A stretch of DNA of 64,000 nucleotides from Streptomyces tauricus (GTDB lineage Bacteria > Actinomycetota > Actinomycetes > Streptomycetales > Streptomycetaceae). The translations under genes and the position numbers were made by a program. The first letter of the stretch is position 1; every line of letters starts with the position of its first letter. The notes below the pieces were generated by a model. It was given only the letters and a program-made list of their open reading frames with translations. It did not search any database and was not told where the DNA came from. The stretch lies in the NCBI RefSeq assembly GCF_014650955.1, contig NZ_BMVY01000009.1, positions 62,001-126,000 of the forward strand, written 5' to 3'. Positions 51,204 to 59,986 of this stretch are shown here, piece after piece.

Positions 51204-52706
51204 TCAGGAGGCCGCCGTCGGTGAGCTGTCCGCCGCGAGCCGGTCCCCGATGTGTCGCAGCCCCGCGAGGTCGTGCACATCGCCGGGCAGCGCGGCCACT
51301 TCGGCCACCGCCACCTCGGGGTGGAGCGCGGCGAAGCGATCACGTGTGCGCTGCTCGCGGGAGAGCAGTTGCATACGTTCGGCGTGCAGCCTCAGCAGGC
51401 CTGCGGTGAGTTGTTCGACGGTGCGGCCTTCCGTGCTGCGGTCGTCGTCGGCTTCGGCGCTGGGGTCCGCCGTGCCGCGGTCGTCGTCCGTTCCGGCTCC
51501 GTCGGCACTGGTCCGGTCCGCGGCGGGGGAGCCTGCGTCGGATGAGGGAGCCTCGGGAACGGCGGTCTCGGTAGCGGGTGGTTCTGAACTGCCGTACGTG
51601 TCGGGAGAGTTACGAAGTCCAGCTTTCCCGCCCACCTGATCCACAATGCGGGCCTCGGCAAGATTTTCCGCGGCGGCGAGCGCGCGCTCGGCGGACAGCT
51701 GGGTGGCACCGCTGCCGTGGACCCGGTTCAGCACGAGACCGGCGAGCGGCATCTCCTCCGCGGCCAGCCGTTCCACGAAGTACGCCGCCTCGCGCAGCGC
51801 GTCCCGCTCCGGGGCCGCGACCACCAGGAACGCCGTACCGGGCGCCTGGAGCAGCTTGTACGTGGCGTCCGCGCGCGTACGGAAACCACCGAAGGTGGTG
51901 TCCATGGCGGCGACGAAGGTCTGCACGTCCTTGAGGAGCTGGCCGCCCAGCAGTTTGCCCAGGGTGCCGGTCATCATCGACATCCCGACGTTCAGGAACT
52001 TCATCCCGGCCCGGCCGCCCAGCTTCGCCGGCGCGGTCAGCAGCCGGATCAGCTTGCCGTCCAGGAACGACCCGAGCCGCTTGGGGGCGTCCAGGAAGTC
52101 CAGGGCCGAGCGCGAGGGCGGCGTGTCGACGACGATGAGGTCCCACTCGTCGCGCGCCCTCAGCTGCCCCAGCTTCTCCATCGCCATGTACTCCTGCGTG
52201 CCCGCGAAGCCGGCGGAGAGCGACTGGTAGAAGGGGTTGTTCAGGATCGTGGCGGCCCGCTCGCGGTCCGCGTGCGCCTCGACGATCTCGTCGAAGGTGC
52301 GCTTCATGTCGAGCATCATCGCGTGCAGTTCGCCGCTCGCGGAGTCGTCGATGCCCTTCACCCGGCGCGGGGTGTTGTCGAGCGCGTCGATGCCCATCGA
52401 CTGGGCGAGCCTGCGCGCCGGGTCGATGGTCAGGACGACCACCTTGCGACCGCGCTCGGCGGCCCGCAGGCCCAGCGCCGCCGCGGTGGTGGTCTTGCCG
52501 ACGCCGCCCGAACCGCAGCAGACCACGATGCGGGTCCCGGGGTCGTCGATCAGCGCGTCGACGCCCAGGACGGCCGAGGACGCGGTGTCGATCGCGCGGG
52601 CGGTGTCGACCGAGCCTGCGGTGCCGGTCGTGCGGGCGGCCTCAGACGCGCGGGCGGGCCCGCGTCCGCGGGCAGAATCGTTTGCGCGGGCCGGGTCCTG
52701 ACTCAT
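51204..52706 (-). CDS. ArsA-like P-loop ATPase, long form
   Basis: This 500-aa member of the ArsA/GET3-like MinD superfamily has an Ala/Arg-rich N-terminus, a deviant Walker A (GSGGVGKTT, about 65-73), a switch I-like DPARRLAQS and switch II DTPPS, followed by helical regions resembling anion-pump ATPases. A low-complexity acidic linker (about 370-440) precedes a conserved C-terminal helix. It overlaps the second ATPase by 4 bases (ATGA), and the pair corresponds to S. coelicolor SCO3578/3577, reported in development. The metal-binding Cys residues of true ArsA are absent, so arsenite is an unlikely substrate. Confidence 0.88.
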   Translation of the reverse strand: MSQDPARANDSARGRGPARASEAARTTGTAGSVDTARAIDTASSAVLGVDALIDDPGTRIVVCCGSGGVGKTTTAAALGLRAAERGRKVVVLTIDPARRLAQSMGIDALDNTPRRVKGIDDSASGELHAMMLDMKRTFDEIVEAHADRERAATILNNPFYQSLSAGFAGTQEYMAMEKLGQLRARDEWDLIVVDTPPSRSALDFLDAPKRLGSFLDGKLIRLLTAPAKLGGRAGMKFLNVGMSMMTGTLGKLLGGQLLKDVQTFVAAMDTTFGGFRTRADATYKLLQAPGTAFLVVAAPERDALREAAYFVERLAAEEMPLAGLVLNRVHGSGATQLSAERALAAAENLAEARIVDQVGGKAGLRNSPDTYGSSEPPATETAVPEAPSSDAGSPAADRTSADGAGTDDDRGTADPSAEADDDRSTEGRTVEQLTAGLLRLHAERMQLLSREQRTRDRFAALHPEVAVAEVAALPGDVHDLAGLRHIGDRLAADSSPTAAS

Positions 52707-53680
52707 GAGATCCCTTGCTGACGCAGTTCCTTGGCGAGTTCGTACAGGCCCGCGAGGTCCATTCCCTCGGCGAGCAACGGGAGTTCGTGCAGCGGCAGCC
52801 CCAGGCCCTGGAGCACCGTCCGCTGCTCGCGCTCCAGCGCGTACCGCTCGGCGTACTCGTCCGCCTGGGTCAGCAGCGGCTCCACCAGGCGCTCGGCGAC
52901 CCCGCCGCGGCGCGCGCCGCCGAGTCCCGCGGCCGACAGCGACTTGGCGACGGCCGTTCGCGGTGCCTCGCGCGCGAGCTCCAGGTCGGCCTCGTCCAGG
53001 ATCGCGGGCCGCACCATGTTCACGATGGTCCGCCCCACCGGCAGTCGCGCCGCACGCAGCTCCGCGAGGCCGTCGGCGGTCTCCTGGACGGGCATCTCCT
53101 CCAGGAGCGTCACCAGGTGCACGGCGGTCTCGGGCGACTTGAGCACCCGCATCACGGCCTGCGCCTGATTGTGTATCGGACCGATCTTGGCGAGCCCGGC
53201 CACCTCGTCGTTGACGTTCAGGAAGCGGGTGATCCGCCCGGTCGGCGGCGCGTCCATCACCACGTAGTCGTACGCGAACCGCCCGCGCTTGTCCTTGCGG
53301 CGTACGGCCTCACAGGCCTTGCCCGTCAGGAGCACGTCCCGCAAGCCCGGCGCGATGGTGGTCGCGAAGTCGATGGCGCCCAGCTTCTTCAGGGCGCGGC
53401 CCGCGCCGCCGAGCTTGTAGAACATCTGGAGGTAGTCCAGAAGGGCCAGCTCGGGGTCGATGGCGAGTGCGTACACCTCCCCGCCCCCTGGAGCGACGGC
53501 GATCTTCCGCTCCTCGTAGGGCAGCGCCTGCGTCTCGAAGAGCTGCGCGATGCCCTGTCTGCCCTCGACCTCGACCAGAAGGGCACGTTTGCCCTCGGTC
53601 GCGAGGGCGAGCGCGAGTGCTGCGGCGACCGTGGTCTTTCCGGTACCGCCCTTGCCGCTGACGACCTGAAGCCTGCTCAC
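52703..53680 (-). CDS. ArsA-like P-loop ATPase, short form
   Basis: This 325-aa ATPase has an N-terminal P-loop (SGKGGTGKTT, about 8-17), EVEGRQG and VVMDAPPTGR motifs of the ArsA/GET3 group. It is the first gene of a coupled pair with the longer ATPase; together they probably form a heterodimer. A TAGGCT hexamer ends 7 bases before the GTG start, so it is probably leaderless. In M. tuberculosis the equivalents flank whiB4, as these flank wblA. Confidence 0.9.
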   Translation of the reverse strand: MSRLQVVSGKGGTGKTTVAAALALALATEGKRALLVEVEGRQGIAQLFETQALPYEERKIAVAPGGGEVYALAIDPELALLDYLQMFYKLGGAGRALKKLGAIDFATTIAPGLRDVLLTGKACEAVRRKDKRGRFAYDYVVMDAPPTGRITRFLNVNDEVAGLAKIGPIHNQAQAVMRVLKSPETAVHLVTLLEEMPVQETADGLAELRAARLPVGRTIVNMVRPAILDEADLELAREAPRTAVAKSLSAAGLGGARRGGVAERLVEPLLTQADEYAERYALEREQRTVLQGLGLPLHELPLLAEGMDLAGLYELAKELRQQGIS

Positions 53681-53687
53681 GTCTTCG

Positions 53688-53693
53688 AGCCTA
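53688..53693 (-). promoter_or_regulatory. -10-like hexamer TAGGCT of the ArsA-like operon (leaderless)
   Basis: On the minus strand TAGGCT ends 7 bases before the GTG at 53680. Confidence 0.45.
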
Positions 53694-53899
53694 ATTCCTC
53701 ACTGGGTGGTGCGGTGGCCGTGGGGCCCTGCTTCGCATACGGGTGCCCACGGAGCGCCCTGCCCAGTCATCGGCCCGGCCGCCGCTCAGCCATCGGCCGG
53801 GTCGCCGTCCCGGCCTCGGCCCGGTCGCCGCCCGGTGTCGGACGGGGCGGCGGCGGGGCGGCGGGCGGAGGTCCAGGAAAGGCGGGGCGCGCCAGCGGA

Positions 53900-53905
53900 T
53901 ACAGT
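53900..53905 (+). promoter_or_regulatory. -10-like hexamer TACAGT of the DUF4177-RidA pair (leaderless)
   Basis: TACAGT ends 7 bases before the ATG at 53913 and there is no ribosome-binding sequence between. Confidence 0.4.
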
Positions 53906-53912
53906 CGCCCCC

Positions 53913-54074
53913 ATGACCAAGTGGGAATACGCAACCGTGCCTCTGCTCGTCCACGCCACGAAGCAGATTCTGGACACCTGGGGCGAGGACGGCTGGGAGC
54001 TCGTCCAGGTCGTGCCCGGGCCGAACAACCCCGAGCAGCTCGTCGCCTACCTGAAGCGGGAGAGGGCCGCGTGA
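53913..54074 (+). CDS. DUF4177-family small protein
   Basis: This 53-aa protein (MTKWEYATVPLL, GEDGWELVQVVPGP, VAYLKRERAA) matches the short DUF4177 pattern. It overlaps the RidA gene by 4 bases (GTGA), and the same pairing occurs next to RidA in mycobacteria (Rv3678A/Rv3678c). Function unknown. Confidence 0.88.
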   Translation: MTKWEYATVPLLVHATKQILDTWGEDGWELVQVVPGPNNPEQLVAYLKRERAA

Positions 54075-54538
54075 GCGCTGTCGAGGCGAAGCTCGCCGAA
54101 CTGGGGCTGACCCTGCCGGGCGTCGTGCCGCCGCTGGCCGCGTACCAGCCCGCCGTGCAGTCGGGTGTGTACGTGTACACGGCCGGCCAGCTCCCGATGG
54201 TGGACGGCAAGCTTCCGCTCACCGGCAAGGTGGGCGCGGAGGTCACCCCCGAGGAGGCCAAGGAACTGGCCCGCACCTGCGCGCTGAACGCCCTCGCGGC
54301 GGTCAAGTCGGTCGCGGGCGACCTCGACCGCATCGCGCGCGTGGTGAAGGTCGTCGGCTTCGTCGCCTCGGCCTCCGACTTCACCGGCCAGCCCGCTGTC
54401 CTCAACGGCGCGAGCGAGCTGCTGGGCGAGGTTCTCGGCGACAAGGGCGTGCACGCGCGCAGCGCGGTCGGCGTGGCGGTGCTGCCGCTCGACGCACCCG
54501 TCGAGGTCGAGATCCAGGTGGAGCTGACGGAGGCATAA
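54071..54538 (+). CDS. RidA/YjgF-family protein
   Basis: This 155-aa member of the RidA superfamily hydrolyses reactive imines from PLP enzymes, or has a related role. The fold pattern is visible (AKLAELGLTLP, VYVYTAGQLP, VASASDFTGQPAVLNGASELL, VEVEIQVELTEA). The canonical Arg of the RidA active site (about position 105 of E. coli RidA) corresponds to a region reading ARSAVGVAVL, so the catalytic Arg is present in the neighbourhood but the exact residue needs alignment. GTG at 54071 is coupled to DUF4177. Confidence 0.9.
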   Translation: MSAVEAKLAELGLTLPGVVPPLAAYQPAVQSGVYVYTAGQLPMVDGKLPLTGKVGAEVTPEEAKELARTCALNALAAVKSVAGDLDRIARVVKVVGFVASASDFTGQPAVLNGASELLGEVLGDKGVHARSAVGVAVLPLDAPVEVEIQVELTEA

Positions 54539-54633
54539 GCACGCCTTCGCCTGCCCCCGCCGGGGAGACGACGCGCTGATGGGGCCCTCCGGGGGACCGA
54601 TCGTTGCCTCTCGAACATCAGCTCACTCCGGGA

Positions 54634-54639
54634 TAGCCT
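54634..54639 (+). promoter_or_regulatory. -10-like hexamer TAGCCT of the Nudix gene (leaderless)
   Basis: TAGCCT ends 6 bases before the ATG at 54646. A weak TCGAAC lies 17 bases upstream as a possible -35. Confidence 0.4.
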
Positions 54640-54645
54640 CCGCCC

Positions 54646-55551
54646 ATGGCGAATGGGCAGTGGTACCCCCCGGAGTGGCCCGAGAGGATCCGCGCACTCG
54701 CGGAGGGCACGCTCACACCGGTCGTCCCCAGGCGGGCGGCCACCGTCATGCTGCTCAAGGACACGGGTTCCGGTTCCACCGGCTCCCGCCCCGAGGACAC
54801 CGGCTCCCATCCCGCCGTGCACATGCTGCGCAGACGCGCCTCCATGGCCTTCGCCGGAGGCGCGTACGCGTATCCGGGCGGCGGTGTGGACCCCAGGGAC
54901 GACGACCATCACGTCCGCTGGGCGGGCCCCACGCGCGCGTGGTGGGCGTCCCGGCTCGGCGTCGACGAGACCGCCGCCCAGGCGATCGTCTGCGCGGCGG
55001 TCCGCGAGACGTACGAGGAGGCGGGCGTCCTGCTCGCGGGCCCGGCCGCGGACACCGTGGTCGGCGACACCACCGGGGACGACTGGGAGACCGACCGGGC
55101 GGCCCTGGTCGCCCGCGACCTCTCCTTCGCCGAGTTCCTCGACCGCAGGGGGCTCGTGCTGCGCTCCGACCTCCTGGGCGCCTGGACGCGCTGGATCACC
55201 CCGGAGTTCGAGCCCCGCCGCTACGACACCTTCTTCTTCGTGGCCGTCCTCCCGGAGGGCCAGCGCACCCGCAACGCCTCCACGGAGGCCGACCGCACCG
55301 TCTGGATCCGCCCCTCGGAGGCGATCGACGGCTACGACAGGGGCGACCTCCTGATGATGCCGCCCACCATCGCGACCCTGCGCCAGCTCGGCGCGTACGG
55401 GAGTGCCGCCGAGGCCCTCGCGGCGGCGCCCGGACGGGACATGACACCCGTGCTGGCCCGGGCCAGGCTGGTGGACGGCGAGCTGGTCCTCAGCTGGCCG
55501 GGCCACGACGAGTTCACCAAGCACATCCCGACCGGTGGAGCCTCCGCATGA
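54646..55551 (+). CDS. Nudix hydrolase
   Basis: This 301-aa protein has a Nudix fold with the box GGGVDPRDD (about 78-86) and the catalytic helix RETYEEAGVLL (120-130). A long N-terminal segment and an insertion of about 30 residues between the box parts make it longer than standard Nudix enzymes. Substrate (nucleoside diphosphate derivative) unknown. The stop overlaps the MBL-fold gene by 4 bases (ATGA). Confidence 0.9.
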   Translation: MANGQWYPPEWPERIRALAEGTLTPVVPRRAATVMLLKDTGSGSTGSRPEDTGSHPAVHMLRRRASMAFAGGAYAYPGGGVDPRDDDHHVRWAGPTRAWWASRLGVDETAAQAIVCAAVRETYEEAGVLLAGPAADTVVGDTTGDDWETDRAALVARDLSFAEFLDRRGLVLRSDLLGAWTRWITPEFEPRRYDTFFFVAVLPEGQRTRNASTEADRTVWIRPSEAIDGYDRGDLLMMPPTIATLRQLGAYGSAAEALAAAPGRDMTPVLARARLVDGELVLSWPGHDEFTKHIPTGGASA

Positions 55552-56387
55552 CCGACGCCGCAGCACTGCCCGGCCAGCCGCGCGGCGGGGTGCTCTCCGG
55601 CCCCGCCACCGCGCGCGCGGTCAACGTCCTCGCCCCGAACGCGTCCGCGATGACCCTGGACGGCACGAACACCTGGATCGTGGCCGAGCCGGACTCCGAA
55701 CTGGCGGTGGTGATCGATCCGGGGCCCCTGGACGACGTACACCTGCGCGCTGTCGTCGACGCAACCGAGAAGGCCGGCAAACGGGTCGCGCTGACCCTGC
55801 TGACGCACGGGCACCCGGACCACGCCGAGGGCGCCGCGCGGTTCGCCGAGCTGACGGGCACGAAGGTGCGGGCGCTCGACCCGGCGCTGCGGCTCGGCGA
55901 CGAGGGCCTGGCCGCCGGGAACGTGATCACGACGGGCGGCCTGGAACTGGTCGTCGTCCCCACCCCCGGCCACACCGGCGACTCACTCTGCTTCCATCTG
56001 CCCGCCGACCGGGCCGTGCTGACCGGCGACACGATCCTGGGCCGGGGCACCACCGTCGTGGCCCACCCCGACGGGCGTCTGGGCGACTACCTGGACTCCT
56101 TGCGGCGGCTCAGGTCCCTGACGGTCGACGACGGCGTGCACACGGTCCTGCCGGGCCACGGGCCGGTCCTGGAGGACGCGCAGGGCGTCGTGGAGTTCTA
56201 CCTGGCCCACCGCGCCCACCGCCTCGCCCAGGTCGAGACGGCCGTCGAGGACGGCTACACGGACCCCTCCCAGGTCGTCGCGCACGTCTACGCGGACGTC
56301 GACCGCTCCCTGTGGCCGGCGGCGGAACTGTCGGTACGGGCGCAGCTGGACTACCTCAAGGAGCACGGGCTCATCGGCCGGGAGTGA
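55548..56387 (+). CDS. MBL-fold metallohydrolase
   Basis: This 279-aa metallo-beta-lactamase superfamily protein has the zinc motif THGHPDH (H87, H89, D91, H92), a further His in VPTPGHTGDS (about 145), an Asp in TGDTIL (about 164) and a late His in VLPGHGPV (about 205). The mycobacterial equivalent in the same island is Rv3677c. A hydroxyacyl-thiol (glyoxalase-II-like) or RNase-like reaction is possible. It is coupled to the Nudix gene. Confidence 0.9.
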   Translation: MTDAAALPGQPRGGVLSGPATARAVNVLAPNASAMTLDGTNTWIVAEPDSELAVVIDPGPLDDVHLRAVVDATEKAGKRVALTLLTHGHPDHAEGAARFAELTGTKVRALDPALRLGDEGLAAGNVITTGGLELVVVPTPGHTGDSLCFHLPADRAVLTGDTILGRGTTVVAHPDGRLGDYLDSLRRLRSLTVDDGVHTVLPGHGPVLEDAQGVVEFYLAHRAHRLAQVETAVEDGYTDPSQVVAHVYADVDRSLWPAAELSVRAQLDYLKEHGLIGRE

Positions 56388-56406
56388 GGCCCCGCAGAGT
56401 GTTCGC

Positions 56407-57246
56407 TCAGGGGCGCGGGTTCTTGACGCCGTGCACGCGCGCGTACTCCTCGGCGAGCCACGGGCCGAGATCGTCGACGTACGACCGCAGGACGGCACGG
56501 TCGCCGACAGGCTCGTGGCCGAGGACGGCGGCCTCCCGCAACCGGACGGCCCGCCGCGGGTGGTCCCGCTCCGGGTAGTACGCGGCGAACACCTCGGCCA
56601 TCTCCGTCAGATCGCTCGTCCAGCCGTTCCAGCGGGGCATGACGAGCGTGAAGCCCGTCCGGACGAGATGACGGGACAGGTGGCGCACCAGGGGCCGCAG
56701 GGCCTCCTCCGAGCCGCCCGCCCCGGTGACCCCCGCGACGCGGGCGATCCGCTCGCGCCAGCGGGGGAGGAGCAGCGCGAGGTCGCCGTTCGTCTCACGG
56801 GCGAGGAGCGTGTCGGGGCGGTAGCGCGGCAGTTCCTCGGCGAGGTCCTCGCCCAGCAGGGGCGTACAGAGGCACGCGACGAACCACCCGAGGTCGTGCC
56901 TCTCCAGGTCGCTCAGCACCTGCGCCCGGCCGACCAGCAGCGTCCCGGCCCCGTCGATCTGGGCGAACTCCTTGTCGAGGGCCTCGTCGAGGGTGCGCGC
57001 GTCCGCCCGGTCCGCCTCCGTGGGCTCCTCGCGCAGGGCCAGCAGCAGGTCGAGGTCGGAACGGCCCGGGCGCGCGGTGCCGCGCGGAATCGACCCGTAC
57101 AGGTACGCGCTGTGCAGCCGGGCCCCGAAGACGTCCAGCACCCGGTCGCGGGCCGCGGCGACGACCGGCCGGAACGCCTTCGGTACGCGCCCCAAGGAAC
57201 CTTCGCGCTCGATGTACCCCAGGGCGTCGAGCCCTCTCTTCGACAT
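56407..57246 (-). CDS. Nucleotidyltransferase-domain protein
   Basis: This 279-aa protein has a pol-beta-type nucleotidyltransferase core: GSIPRGTA (51-58) and SDLDLLL with the metal Asp pair (D64, D66), followed by a helical region with a third acidic residue. The layout resembles ANT/KNTase-type or regulatory nucleotidyltransferases. No resistance role can be inferred. The start is set at ATG 57246 (MSKRGLDALGY); the open frame upstream is likely noise. Confidence 0.82.
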   Translation of the reverse strand: MSKRGLDALGYIEREGSLGRVPKAFRPVVAAARDRVLDVFGARLHSAYLYGSIPRGTARPGRSDLDLLLALREEPTEADRADARTLDEALDKEFAQIDGAGTLLVGRAQVLSDLERHDLGWFVACLCTPLLGEDLAEELPRYRPDTLLARETNGDLALLLPRWRERIARVAGVTGAGGSEEALRPLVRHLSRHLVRTGFTLVMPRWNGWTSDLTEMAEVFAAYYPERDHPRRAVRLREAAVLGHEPVGDRAVLRSYVDDLGPWLAEEYARVHGVKNPRP

Positions 57247-57344
57247 GCGACCACTGTGCCCGGACAGGGCCCGCGCGGGCATGCCATTTCCCCTCCTCGC
57301 GAGCGGGAGACGCGCGGAGGAGGAAACAGGCGCGGGCGGACAGA

Positions 57345-57376
57345 AGAAGGGCCCTGCCGTGTGGCAGGGCCCTTCT
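57345..57376. terminator. Terminator of crp, 14-bp perfect stem
   Basis: AGAAGGGCCCTGCC (57345-57358) pairs with its complement (57363-57376) around GTGT. It lies 34 bases beyond the crp stop on the minus strand. Confidence 0.8.
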
Positions 57377-57410
57377 GTAAAGAAGCTGTGACTAGCGCAA
57401 GAAGTCGTGA

Positions 57411-58085
57411 CTAGCGCGAGCGCTTCGCGAGGCGTTCCACGTCCAGGAGGATCACCGCGCGGGCCTCCAGGCGGAGCCAGCCGCGGCCCGCGAAGTCGGC
57501 GAGCGCCTTGTTGACCGTCTCACGGGAGGCGCCGACCAGCTGGGCCAGCTCCTCCTGGGTCAGGTCGTGCACGACGTGGATGCCCTCCTCGGACTGCACA
57601 CCGAAGCGGCGCGAGAGGTCCAGGAGCGCGCGGGCCACCCGGCCCGGCACGTCGGAGAAGACCAGGTCGGACATCTGGTCGTTGGTCTTGCGCAGCCGCC
57701 GGGCGACGGCGCGCAGCAGGGCAGCGGCCACCTCGGGCCGCGCGTTCAGCCAGGGCTGGAGGTCGCCGTGGCCGAGTCCCAGCAGCTTCACCTCGGTCAG
57801 CGCGGAGGCGGTCGCCGTCCGCGGGCCGGGGTCGAACAGCGACAGCTCACCGATGAGCTCGCCGGGGCCGAGGACCGCCAGCATGTTCTCGCGGCCGTCG
57901 GGTGAGGTGCGGTGGAGCTTCACCTTGCCCTCGGTGACCACGTACAGGCGGTCTCCGGGGTCGCCCTCGTGAAAGAGCGCGTCCCCGCGTGCGAGGGTCA
58001 CCTCACTCATGGAGGCGCGGAGCTCCGCGGCCTGCTCGTCATCGAGCGCCGCGAAGAGCGGGGCGCGCCGCAGAACGTCGTCCAC
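57411..58085 (-). CDS. crp: cAMP receptor protein Crp
   Basis: This 224-aa CRP/FNR-family regulator has an N-terminal cAMP-binding beta roll (GELIGELSLFDPGPRTAT, about 75-92, with the phosphate-binding Arg-Thr) and a C-terminal HTH (LTQEELAQLVGASRETVNKALADF, about 175-198, read in parts). It matches S. coelicolor Crp (SCO3571), which controls germination and secondary metabolism. GTG at 58085 with GGAGAG 7 bases upstream gives the known N-terminus VDDVLRRAPLF. A Streptomyces-type Crp site lies 89 bases upstream. Confidence 0.95.
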   Translation of the reverse strand: MDDVLRRAPLFAALDDEQAAELRASMSEVTLARGDALFHEGDPGDRLYVVTEGKVKLHRTSPDGRENMLAVLGPGELIGELSLFDPGPRTATASALTEVKLLGLGHGDLQPWLNARPEVAAALLRAVARRLRKTNDQMSDLVFSDVPGRVARALLDLSRRFGVQSEEGIHVVHDLTQEELAQLVGASRETVNKALADFAGRGWLRLEARAVILLDVERLAKRSR

Positions 58086-58173
58086 GAGTTCTCTCCTTGT
58101 CGACCTGCATAGGGGATCTTGGTCCCGGTGTACCAGGGGTCCGTGTTCCCCGTTTTGCTGGACGGTCCAAACA

Positions 58174-58187
58174 GTGTGATCAGTCAC
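58174..58187. promoter_or_regulatory. Crp-binding site, GTG-N6-GTCAC
   Basis: GTGTGATCAGTCAC fits the Streptomyces Crp consensus GTG-N6-GNCAC exactly and contains the palindrome TGTGA-TCAG-TCACA (58175-58188). It lies between the divergent crp and nth genes, 89 bases before crp. Confidence 0.75.
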
Positions 58188-58290
58188 AAGTCTGCCGCAC
58201 CGGCGTGTCCGACAGTGCGGCAGGGGGCCAATTGGGGGCTGATGGATGGTGGCCGGGCCAGATGTCGGTGGTGGGCTTTAGGCTGGCCGG

Positions 58291-59934
58291 GTGTCCAAAT
58301 CGCCGGTGAGAGCACAGGCCAAGGGGGCTGGGCGCGTGGGTGTACGTCGTGATTCCGCTGTGGGCGAACAGGGCTCCGGTGGAGCGAAGAAAACGACAAA
58401 AGCGGCAGGGTCGAGACCGGCGACGACCGCGGCGGGGGCCGCCGGGAAGGCCGCGGGGGTCGCCGCGTCGGAGATGGCCGCTGCCGCGAAGAAGGCTGCG
58501 GTCGCCAAGAAGGCCGCCGCCGCGAAGAGGACCGCCAAGGAGACCGCGAAGAGGAGTGCGCCGGTGAAGGCGCCCGGCAAGAAGGCGCCCGCGAAGAAGA
58601 TCCGGGCGTCCGGGGCGGGTACGGCCCGGTCCTCCGGAGCGGGCGCGACGAAGAGCGCGTCCGTGAAGGCGGCTGCCGAGAAGGCCGCGCCTGCCGATGA
58701 GGCCGTGACGGTCAAGAGGGCGGTGACGGTCAAGAGGGCGGTGTCGGCCACGAAGGCCGAGCCTGCCCGGAAAGCCGTGCCGGCCGAGAAGACCGCTCGC
58801 GTGAGGAAAGCCGTGCCAGCCAAGAAGTCAGTGCCCGCCAAGACGTCAGCGCCCGCCGAGAAAGCCGCGTCGGCCGCGAAGTCGGCGTCAGCCGCGAAGT
58901 CCGCGCCCGCCAAGAAAGCCGGGGCCGCGCCCGCCAAGAAAGCCGTGACTGGGACGGCCAAGAAAGCCGTGGCCGGGACCGCCAAGAAGGCTGTGACTGG
59001 GACCGCCAAGAAAGCCGTGGCCACCGAGCGCATCGCCCCCGCCAAGCCTCCCCGGAACGAGTCGCACACGGCTCTCGTCCGGCGGGCCCGGCGTATCAAC
59101 CGCGAACTGGCCGAGGTGTACCCGTACGCCCACCCGGAGCTGGACTTCGAGAACCCCTTCCAACTGGTCGTCGCCACCGTCCTGTCGGCGCAGACGACCG
59201 ACCTGCGGGTGAACCAGACGACACCGGCGCTCTTCGCGAAGTACCCCACGCCCGAGGACCTGGCCGCGGCGAACCCGGAGGAGGTCGAGGAGATCCTGAG
59301 GCCCACCGGGTTCTTCCGGGCCAAGACCAAGTCGGTGATGGGCCTCTCCAAGGCCCTGCGGGACGACTTCGGCGGCGAGGTGCCCGGTCGTCTCGAAGAC
59401 CTGGTGAAACTGCCCGGCGTCGGCCGCAAGACCGCCTTCGTCGTCCTCGGGAACGCCTTCGGCCGCCCCGGCATCACCGTGGACACCCACTTCCAGCGGC
59501 TCGTACGACGCTGGGAGTGGACCGCCGAGAAGGAGCCCGACAAGATCGAGCGGGCGATCGGCGAGCTCTTCCCGAAGACCGACTGGACGATGCTGTCCCA
59601 CCACGTGATCTTCCACGGCCGCCGGATCTGCCACGCCCGCAAACCCGCCTGCGGCGCCTGCCCCATCGCCCCGCTCTGCCCGGCGTACGGAGAGGGCGAG
59701 ACCGACCCGGAGAAGGCGAAGAAGCTCCTGAAGTACGAGAAGGGCGGCTTCCCGGGCCAGCGCCTCAACCCTCCGCAGTCCTACCTCGACGCGGGCGGCA
59801 TCCCGGCCCCGCCCCTCGGAGTGCCCGCCTCCACCTCCGCCTCACCCGAGCCCGAGCCCGCTGCACCCACCTCACCCCCGTCCGCGTCACCCGCCGCGCC
59901 CGCGACCGGTTCACCCTCGCGGGGCACCGGATGA
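58291..59934 (+). CDS. nth: Endonuclease III with long histone-H1-like N-terminal tail
   Basis: This 547-aa DNA glycosylase/lyase removes oxidised pyrimidines. The C-terminal domain (about 250-480) carries LSAQTTD, the helix-hairpin-helix LPGVGRKTA with catalytic Lys (about K380), catalytic Asp in TVDTHFQR (about D396) and the [4Fe-4S] cluster C-x6-C-x2-C-x5-C (about 446-462). The first 250 residues are low-complexity Lys/Ala/Pro repeats (AKKAVTGTAKKAVAGTAKKA type), like histone H1 C-terminal tails, and the C-terminus ends in a Pro/Ser tail. The tail probably binds DNA. The start (GTG at 58291) is uncertain. In M. tuberculosis nth occupies the same place relative to crp. Confidence 0.9.
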   Translation: MSKSPVRAQAKGAGRVGVRRDSAVGEQGSGGAKKTTKAAGSRPATTAAGAAGKAAGVAASEMAAAAKKAAVAKKAAAAKRTAKETAKRSAPVKAPGKKAPAKKIRASGAGTARSSGAGATKSASVKAAAEKAAPADEAVTVKRAVTVKRAVSATKAEPARKAVPAEKTARVRKAVPAKKSVPAKTSAPAEKAASAAKSASAAKSAPAKKAGAAPAKKAVTGTAKKAVAGTAKKAVTGTAKKAVATERIAPAKPPRNESHTALVRRARRINRELAEVYPYAHPELDFENPFQLVVATVLSAQTTDLRVNQTTPALFAKYPTPEDLAAANPEEVEEILRPTGFFRAKTKSVMGLSKALRDDFGGEVPGRLEDLVKLPGVGRKTAFVVLGNAFGRPGITVDTHFQRLVRRWEWTAEKEPDKIERAIGELFPKTDWTMLSHHVIFHGRRICHARKPACGACPIAPLCPAYGEGETDPEKAKKLLKYEKGGFPGQRLNPPQSYLDAGGIPAPPLGVPASTSASPEPEPAAPTSPPSASPAAPATGSPSRGTG

Positions 59935-59986
59935 CGGAACGATCTGCGGTCTCGCGGGCGTTGAGAGCAGCAGAACGGGGGTGGCG

